Shown here in pieces: positions 58,297-64,000 of a stretch of DNA of 64,000 nt. Origin of the DNA: Microbispora sp. H13382 (GTDB lineage: Bacteria > Actinomycetota > Actinomycetes > Streptosporangiales > Streptosporangiaceae); NCBI RefSeq assembly GCF_014161445.1, contig NZ_JABBXA010000001.1, positions 744,001 through 808,000 on the forward strand. The letters run 5' to 3'. The translations under genes and the position numbers were made by a program. Each line of letters starts with the position of its first letter. The stretch's first letter is position 1. The notes beneath the pieces are model-generated. The model was given only the letters and a program-made list of their open reading frames with translations, did not search any database and had not been told where the DNA came from.

Positions 58297-59176
58297 CACG
58301 CCTCCCCGCCCAAGCCGCCGGAGTCGAAGTCGCCGAGGTAGGCGCGGACGACCTCGGGGTCGCGCTGGACCTCCTCGGGCGGGCCGTCCGCGATCCGCCT
58401 GCCGAAGTCGAGCACGGTCACCGCGTCGGCGATCCGCATGACCATGCCCATGTCGTGCTCGACCAGCAGGACCGAGATGCCGAGGCTCTCGCGCACCGAC
58501 CGGATGAGGGCGGCCATCTCCCGCCGCTCGCCGCCGTTCATCCCCGCGACCGGCTCGTCCAGCAGGAGCAGTCGCGGTTCCATGCACAGCGCCCGGGCCA
58601 GCTCCACCCGCTTCTGCACGCCGTACGGCAGCAGGCCCACCGGGACGGGCAGCGCCTCGCCGACGCCCGCGAACGCGGCGATCTCCTCGACCCGCGCGCC
58701 GTGCCGTACGGCCTCGCGCCTGGCCGAGGGCAGCCGCAGACCGGCCGAGACGAATCCCGCCCTGGTGAGGCGGTGCCGGCCGAGCATGAGGTTGTCGCGG
58801 ACCGTGAGGTGCGGGGACAGGGCGATGTTCTGGAAGGTCCGGGCCACGCCCAGCGCCGCCACCCGGTGCGGGCGCAGCGAGGTCAGCTCGGCGCCGCCGA
58901 AGCGCACGCTGCCTGAGGTGACGCGGTAGACGCCCGACAGCACGTTGAAGCAGGTGGACTTGCCGGCGCCGTTCGGGCCGATCAGCGCGTGCACGCTGCC
59001 GGGGGCCACGGTGAAGCTGACCGCGTCGAGCGCGGTGAGCCCGGCGAAGCGGACCGTCACCTCGCTGACCACGAGGTGCGCCGGGCCGTCCCCGCCTGTC
59101 GTACCGACCGGTTGGTTTGCCGGGGGCGTGCGGAGGCGCCTCGCCGGGTGCGCCTGCGATTCGCCGCGGTGGCGGG

Positions 59177-59189
<13 letters not shown>
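58296..59189 (-). CDS. Branched-chain amino acid ABC ATPase (LivG-like)
   Basis: 297 residues. A polar 38-residue extension precedes the ATPase: Walker A GPNGAGKST near 75, ARTFQNIALSPHLTVRDNLM characteristic of LivG, a weak signature (LPYGVQKRVELARAL), Walker B LLLDEPVAGMN, and the His switch in VLLVEHDMGMVM. The canonical signature LSGGQ/LSYG appears as LPYGVQK, which is usual in LivG (LPYG). The 5' end overlaps livF by 13 bases. Confidence 0.93.
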
Positions 59190-60043
<854 letters not shown>

Positions 60044-60152
60044 CAGCGCCTCCTGTGACTTCGATGAAGGCACACCCAACCCAGCCTGGTCGAGGGCCGT
60101 CCAGCGCCGGGAGTCAAGTCGGGACCCCAGCCCATGCCCGCCGGTCGTGTCC

Positions 60153-60166
60153 TGTGCTCCAGCACA
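60153..60166. promoter_or_regulatory. Palindrome between livF and the PucR gene
   Basis: TGTGCT, two bases and AGCACA form a perfect 6-bp inverted repeat in the 187-base divergent intergenic region, about 110 bases before livF and 65 before the PucR start. It is a candidate operator; the protein is not known. Confidence 0.4.
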
Positions 60167-60195
60167 ATCCCGCATCACGAAACGAGAACCGAACC

Positions 60196-60224
60196 TTGTT
60201 CCGGACGCTGCCGGCTGGCACATT
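60196..60224 (+). promoter_or_regulatory. Promoter of the PucR-family regulator gene
   Basis: TTGTTC, a 17-base spacer and CACATT, then six bases to ATG 60231. Spacing fits a housekeeping sigma factor and a leaderless transcript. Confidence 0.55.
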
Positions 60225-60230
60225 CGGGGC

Positions 60231-61409
60231 ATGAGGTCCAGGACGGACTCCGAGGTCCGGGAACTGCTGCGGACCTCCGCCGCAGGACTGCTGGAACGGC
60301 TCCCCCGGCTCGCCGACGAGCTGGTGAAGCGCGGCAGGGACAGCGACGAGGCCTACCGCATGACGGTCCCTTACGAGGACCACTGGAAGAGCACCCATGA
60401 AGGGCTGCGGGTCGGCATCACCGCGATCCTGCAGCCCCGGCACGAGCGGCGCGACGTCGCCTACGCCCAGACGGTCGGGCGCAGGCGGGCCGAGTTCGGG
60501 CTTCCGCTGGACTCGCTCATGCGCAGCTACCGCCTGGCCGCGCAGGTCACCTGGAACGGCGTGATCGACATCATCGGCGACCAGGGGCAGGAGCGGCTGC
60601 CCGCCCTGCTGCGCAGCGCCACCCATGTGTGGCACGCCATCGACCGTCAGGCCGTGGCGGCGGCCGACGCCTACCGCCGCCGGGAGAACGAGCTGCTCGG
60701 CCGGACCAACCAGCGCGTCAACGCCATGCTCGACGCCCTCCTGGAGGGCCGCGCCGACGCGGCGGTGGCCGGCGTGGCCGCCGGCGCCCTCGGCCTGCCG
60801 GAGCACGGCCGCTATGCGGTCGTCACAACGCGGCTGCCCGCGCAGCCCGACCGCGTGCACCGCCCCGACGAGATCGGCGGGCTGCGCTTCCTGTGGCGCA
60901 TGCGCCCGGACCTGGAGATGGCGGTCGTGTACCTCGGCGACCGGGAGCTGGACGACCTGGTGGCCGCCATCACCCCGGTCGTCTGCGCGAGCGCCGGCGT
61001 CAGTCCGGTGGTGGAGAGCCTCGCCGACCTCGGCACGGCCCGCCGCCTGGCGGAGGTGGCGATGCGCACCTGCTCGGGAAGCGCGCCGGAGGTCGCGCGG
61101 CTTGACCGGCGGCTGCCCGCCGCCCTGGTGGTCTGCCAGCCGGAGCTGGCCGGGCACCTCGCGGGCGGCGTCCTCGGCCCGATCATCGCCTCACCCGACG
61201 GCGGCGTGCTGCTGGCGACGCTTGAGGCGTGGCTGCGCTGCGAGGGGTCCGCGGCCCGGGCGGCGGCCGAGCTCTACTGTCACCGCAACACCGTCTTCAA
61301 CCGGGTGCGCCGCATCGAGCAGCTCAGCGGCCGGTCGCTGGCCCGGCCGCTGGACGTGGTCGAGCTCTCCCTCGCCCTCGACGCCGTCCGTCTCCTCCCC
61401 GGCACCTGA
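60231..61409 (+). CDS. PucR/CdaR-family transcriptional regulator
   Basis: 392 residues. The N-terminal helical region includes RRAEFGLPLDSLMRSYRLAA; a GGDEF-like CdaR middle domain follows; the C-terminal PucR helix-turn-helix is clear: LATLEAWLRCEGSAARAAAE, LYCHRNTVFNRVRRIEQLSG, and LSLALDAVRLL. A probable leaderless start at 60231 agrees with the promoter just upstream. Divergence from the liv operon and the palindrome between them suggest it regulates import, by inference. The frame remains open upstream to 59433 as a livF shadow. Confidence 0.9.
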   Translation: MRSRTDSEVRELLRTSAAGLLERLPRLADELVKRGRDSDEAYRMTVPYEDHWKSTHEGLRVGITAILQPRHERRDVAYAQTVGRRRAEFGLPLDSLMRSYRLAAQVTWNGVIDIIGDQGQERLPALLRSATHVWHAIDRQAVAAADAYRRRENELLGRTNQRVNAMLDALLEGRADAAVAGVAAGALGLPEHGRYAVVTTRLPAQPDRVHRPDEIGGLRFLWRMRPDLEMAVVYLGDRELDDLVAAITPVVCASAGVSPVVESLADLGTARRLAEVAMRTCSGSAPEVARLDRRLPAALVVCQPELAGHLAGGVLGPIIASPDGGVLLATLEAWLRCEGSAARAAAELYCHRNTVFNRVRRIEQLSGRSLARPLDVVELSLALDAVRLLPGT

Positions 61410-61521
61410 GTCCGTTCGGACGAGGAGACGGAGAGCCCGACGGCGAGTCGTGGAATCGTCACACGTCGCCGGCCGTTGCAGTCGCCGCTGACGGTTTCCG
61501 GGCGAACGCGAGGAGTGAAAG

Positions 61522-61596
61522 TGCCCCGGGTGGGACTCGAACCCACACTGTACGGGTTTTGAATCCGCTCCCTCATGCCAATTGGGGTACCGGGGC
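61522..61596 (-). tRNA. tRNA-Leu, anticodon CAA, with a short variable arm
   Basis: 75 nt without encoded CCA. The acceptor stem GCCCCGG/CCGGGGC is perfect, the T-arm GTGGG-TTCGAGT-CCCAC is perfect, and the D-stem is CCC/GGG. The anticodon loop TTCAAAA gives CAA (reads TTG, Leu). The anticodon stem is weak: three Watson-Crick pairs, one G-T pair and an A-C mismatch next to the loop. The variable region is only five bases (ACAGT), a class I shape, although leucine tRNAs normally have a long variable arm. Identity and function should therefore be treated with care. A similar low-scoring gene at this chromosomal position in Streptomyces is recalled, not checked. Confidence 0.75.
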
Positions 61597-61703
61597 TTCA
61601 ATCCGGACATTATGTGACTTGTCCGAACCCGTCGCGCAGAAGCCTACCAAACGGATGATCATTCACGAGGCCCCTGGCGTGGTTCTAATGTAGCGGACGT
61701 CGG

Positions 61704-61709
61704 TAACCT
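61704..61709 (+). promoter_or_regulatory. Putative -10 element for leaderless pdtaR
   Basis: TAACCT lies seven bases before GTG 61717 and supports that start over the TTG at 61711. Confidence 0.5.
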
Positions 61710-61716
61710 CTTGTGC

Positions 61717-62313
61717 GTGAGTACGCAGCGGCGAGTGGTGATCGCGGAAGACGAGGCACTGATCCGCCTCGACCTGAAGGAGATGCTCGAAGAGGACGGT
61801 TACGCCGTGGTCGGCGAGGCCGGCGACGGTGAGACGGCGGTCAAGCTCGCCATGGAGCTCCGCCCCGATCTGGTGATCCTCGACGTCAAGATGCCCGTGC
61901 TCGACGGGATCTCGGCGGCCGAGCGCATCGTCTCCGAACGGATCGCGCCGTGCCTCATCCTCACCGCGTTCTCCCAGCGCGACCTGGTCGAACGCGCAAG
62001 GGACGCGGGCGCGATGGCCTACCTGGTCAAGCCGTTCACCAAGGGCGACCTGGTTCCGGCGATCGAGATGGCGGTCAGCAGGCACGAGGAGATCGCCGCG
62101 CTGGAGAAGGAGGTCTCCACGCTGTCGGAGCGGCTGGAGACCAGGAAGCTCGTGGAGCGGGCGAAGGGCCTGCTCATGGCCCAGCACGGGTGGACCGAGC
62201 CCCAGGCCTTCCGGTGGATCCAGAAGGCGTCCATGGACCGGCGTATGAGCATGCGCCAGGTCGCGCAGGTCGTGGTGAACGAGAGCGGCGGCGAGGCCCA
62301 GCCGCCCGCCTGA
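61717..62313 (+). CDS. pdtaR: ANTAR-domain response regulator PdtaR
   Basis: 198 residues. Receiver domain with Glu11/Asp12, phospho-acceptor Asp56 (VILDVKMPVLDG), Thr83 and Lys105 (AYLVKPFTKG). The C-terminal ANTAR domain (ERLETRKLVERAKGLLMAQH, then EPQAFRWIQKASMDRRMSM) binds RNA hairpins and prevents termination in characterised homologs such as Rv1626. No sensor kinase gene is adjacent, as is usual for this orphan (its kinase PdtaS is elsewhere). The chromosomal position after pyk agrees with Mycobacterium. GTG 61717 is chosen by the -10 spacing. Confidence 0.93.
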   Translation: MSTQRRVVIAEDEALIRLDLKEMLEEDGYAVVGEAGDGETAVKLAMELRPDLVILDVKMPVLDGISAAERIVSERIAPCLILTAFSQRDLVERARDAGAMAYLVKPFTKGDLVPAIEMAVSRHEEIAALEKEVSTLSERLETRKLVERAKGLLMAQHGWTEPQAFRWIQKASMDRRMSMRQVAQVVVNESGGEAQPPA

Positions 62314-62519
62314 GCGTCCTCTTCTGGACCCGGAGGAGAAGACTCCTGGTCAGGGGCCGTCCCGCTAAGTTGAGGAGTTATTACGACTCCGCATCCAAGT
62401 GCGGACAGTTCTGATGCATCCCTGGTCGGGCCGTGCCCGGCCTATGTACCTTTCAGCCATTCGATCGGGACCAGTCGGCAGCGCTGACGATTCCCGGGCC
62501 TGGATGAAGGAGATGCTTC

Positions 62520-63824
62520 ATGATCCGCATTGCCCCCCTCGGGCGGGCGCTGGCCGTCGCCGCGGCCGCCAGCCTCGCGCTGACGGCCTGTGGCGGTGGC
62601 GAGGACAGCGCCGCGCCGGCTTCCTCGGCACCGGCGGCACAGTCGTCCTCCGCGCCCGCCGCCGCCACGGCGCAGGGCGACGGCGTTCTCACCGTCGGCA
62701 CGCTGTTGCCGCAGACCGGTTCCCTCGCCTTCCTCGGTCCGCCGGAGTTCGCGGGTGTCGGGCTGGCGGTGAAGGAGATCAACGACGCCGGCGGTGTCCT
62801 CGGCAAGCCGGTGGTCCAGATCGACACCGACTCGGGTGACACGTCGACCAACATTGCGTCCCAGTCTGTCGACAAGTTGCTGCAGCAGAAGGCCGATGTG
62901 GTCGTGGGCGCCGCCTCGTCCTCGGTGTCGCTGTCGGTCATCGACAAGATCACCGGTGCGGGCGTCGTGCAGATCTCGCCGGCGAACACCTCCGACCAGT
63001 TCACCACCTACAACGACAAGGGCCTGTACTTCCGTACGGCTCCGCCGGACGTGCTGCAGGGCCGCGTCCTCGGCGACCTGATCCTCGCCGACGGCAACGA
63101 CACGGTCGGCATCCTGGCCCTCCAGGACGCGTACGGCACGGGCCTCGCGGACAACGTCCAGAAGGCGGTCGAGGGCGGCGGCGGCCAGGTCGTGGAGAAG
63201 GTCATCTACGACCCGAAGGCGGCCGACTACTCGGCGGACGTCGCCAAGATCAAGGAAGCCAATCCGAAGGCCATCGCGCTGATCGGCTTCGACGAGACCA
63301 AGAAGATCATTCCTGAGCTCGTCAAGCAGGGCCTGACCGCCAAGAAGGTCAAGTACTACTTCGTCGACGGCAACCTGTCCAACTACGGCACGGGCAAGGA
63401 CGGCTTCCCCAAGGGCACGCTCGACGGCGCGAAGGGCACCCAGCCGGGCGCCCAGGTCTCCGACGACTTCAAGGCCAAGCTGATGACGATCGACCCGAAC
63501 CTCAAGGACTTCAACTACGGCCCCGAGTCGTACGACGCCACGATCCTCAGCGCGCTCGCGGCCGTCGCGGCCAAGAGCGACGCGCCGGCGGACATCGCGG
63601 CCAAGCTCCAGGAGGTCTCCAGCGGCGGCGAGAAGTGCAAGGACTTCAAGTCCTGCAACGACCTGCTGTCGGCCGGCAAGGACATCGACTTCGACGGCGC
63701 GTCCGGTCCGATCGAGTTCAACGAGGCCGGTGACCCGGCCGAGGCGACGATCGGCATCTACGAGTACGGCGCCGACAACACCAACAAGAACGTCGCCTTC
63801 AACACCGGCAAGATCGCCGGCTGA
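62520..63824 (+). CDS. Branched-chain amino acid ABC substrate-binding lipoprotein (LivK-like, copy 2, orphan)
   Basis: 434 residues. The signal ends in lipobox LTAC near residue 22 (ALTACGGGED), followed by a Ser/Ala/Pro linker. The type I binding fold shows VGTLLPQTGSLAFLGPPEFA, AVKEINDAGGVLGKPVVQID, the SQSVDKLLQQKADVVVGAAS segment and VVQISPANTSDQFTTYNDKG with the ligand Ser/Thr. AAGGAG lies before the ATG. It differs clearly from copy 1 at 55015. Unlike the usual arrangement no permease or ATPase genes follow; a terminator ends it. Ligand inferred from family. Confidence 0.93.
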   Translation: MIRIAPLGRALAVAAAASLALTACGGGEDSAAPASSAPAAQSSSAPAAATAQGDGVLTVGTLLPQTGSLAFLGPPEFAGVGLAVKEINDAGGVLGKPVVQIDTDSGDTSTNIASQSVDKLLQQKADVVVGAASSSVSLSVIDKITGAGVVQISPANTSDQFTTYNDKGLYFRTAPPDVLQGRVLGDLILADGNDTVGILALQDAYGTGLADNVQKAVEGGGGQVVEKVIYDPKAADYSADVAKIKEANPKAIALIGFDETKKIIPELVKQGLTAKKVKYYFVDGNLSNYGTGKDGFPKGTLDGAKGTQPGAQVSDDFKAKLMTIDPNLKDFNYGPESYDATILSALAAVAAKSDAPADIAAKLQEVSSGGEKCKDFKSCNDLLSAGKDIDFDGASGPIEFNEAGDPAEATIGIYEYGADNTNKNVAFNTGKIAG

Positions 63825-63849
63825 TCCACAGCACGGCTGATCCACAGCA
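63818..63849 (+). repeat. 16-bp tandem duplication across the stop codon
   Basis: CGGCTGATCCACAGCA occurs twice in a row; the first copy includes the stop codon of the orphan binding protein. Confidence 0.7.
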
Positions 63850-63853
63850 CGAG

Positions 63854-63879
63854 GGGGCCCGCTCGGTGGAGCGGGCCCC
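63854..63879. terminator. Terminator after the orphan binding-protein gene
   Basis: Perfect 11-bp stem (GGGGCCCGCTC and its complement) with a four-base loop. It sits between this gene and a convergent minus-strand frame at the window edge. Confidence 0.75.
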
Positions 63880-63928
63880 TGTCGCGTTCTCGCGGCCGAT
63901 CCGTTCCGCGTGACACCCCGTGCCCGGG

Positions 63929-64000
63929 TCAGGAACGGCCGCAGGCGGCCAGGACCGCGGCGGACGCCGCGCGATACCGGCGCAACAGGCCCGGACGCCG
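63929..64000 (-). CDS. C-terminal end of a minus-strand gene at the right edge
   Basis: Twenty-three codons and a TGA are open on the minus strand to the window edge, with high GC in third positions (ending RAASAAVLAACGRS). The convergent terminator just before it supports a real gene, but there is too little sequence to name it. Confidence 0.3.
   Translation of the reverse strand, partial: RRPGLLRRYRAASAAVLAACGRS

Noticed and set aside
61522..61596. Reading the tRNA anticodon as TCA (suppressor or selenocysteine)
   Set aside because: That frame shift of the loop gives an anticodon stem with more mismatches; selenocysteine tRNAs are also longer with an extended acceptor stem and variable arm.

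Overview
The window is very GC-rich and gene-dense, uses GTG and TTG starts often, and shows many ATGA/GTGA stop-start overlaps. This is typical of an actinomycete. Gene content and order (hisDCB-H-priA-hisF, hisI, trpCBA, lgt, gltBD, pyk, pdtaR) match the conserved chromosomal core seen in Mycobacterium (the Rv1599-Rv1626 region) and Streptomyces. A Streptosporangiales-like organism is a reasonable guess from recall only. I see no phage, plasmid, insertion sequence or CRISPR array. This is core chromosome with local insertions, one broken gene and several small unrecognised genes.

Layout. (1) 1-4216, minus strand: a glycerol-type catabolic operon (DeoR regulator, FGGY kinase, GlpA-like dehydrogenase, and a second FAD oxidoreductase cut by the window edge). 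(2) 4419-10582, plus: histidine biosynthesis hisD-hisC-hisB-hisH-priA-RidA-hisF, interleaved with two small unrecognised membrane proteins, ending at a strong bidirectional hairpin. (3) 10.6-17.1 kb: a small secreted protein, a PchB-like chorismate mutase, two tandem paralogous micro-membrane proteins, a TIGR03085 protein, a heterodimeric ABC exporter and a truncated beta-propeller remnant. (4) 17.15-22.9 kb: a polyamine-type ABC importer (minus) divergent from a GntR regulator and a soluble Cache-domain protein. (5) 22.9-28.7 kb: hisI, the trp-associated membrane protein, three small membrane proteins (DUF4190, RDD, DUF2752), then trpC-trpB-trpA. trpE is not at its usual place after hisI. (6) 28.8-36.4 kb: a DoxX/DsbA-like redox pair, a GPR1/FUN34/YaaH transporter, an ADP-ribosylglycohydrolase, lgt, a VIT-family transporter, and an LLM flavin oxidoreductase gene whose first 48 codons lie inverted on the opposite strand. 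(7) 36.5-48.9 kb: a BpsA-like protein, gltB-gltD, a secreted subtilisin-like protease, DUF2784, a lipoprotein and pyk. (8) 49-64 kb: a second heterodimeric ABC exporter, acyl-CoA thioesterase/dehydrogenase genes, a branched-chain-type liv importer (F-G-H-M-K) divergent from a PucR regulator, a short-variable-arm tRNA-Leu(CAA), the ANTAR response regulator pdtaR, and an orphan liv substrate-binding lipoprotein with a terminator.

How it fits together: most of the window is nitrogen and amino-acid metabolism (His, Trp, glutamate synthase, polyamine and branched-chain uptake) plus envelope functions (Lgt, DsbA-like, lipoproteins, exporters). PriA would cover both HisA and TrpF, which fits the absence of trpF. 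Many genes appear to be transcribed leaderless: a TANNNT-like -10 element sits 6-8 bases before the start codon of hisD, hisI, lgt, bpsA, pyk, pdtaR, the PucR gene and others.

Best candidates for novelty: the exact 154-bp inversion splitting the LLM oxidoreductase gene, the leucine-anticodon tRNA with a class I shape, the tandem micro-membrane paralogs, a 14-codon ORF bridging two ABC subunits, and coding or start-site tandem repeats. Everything here was read by eye; no database search or folding program was run.
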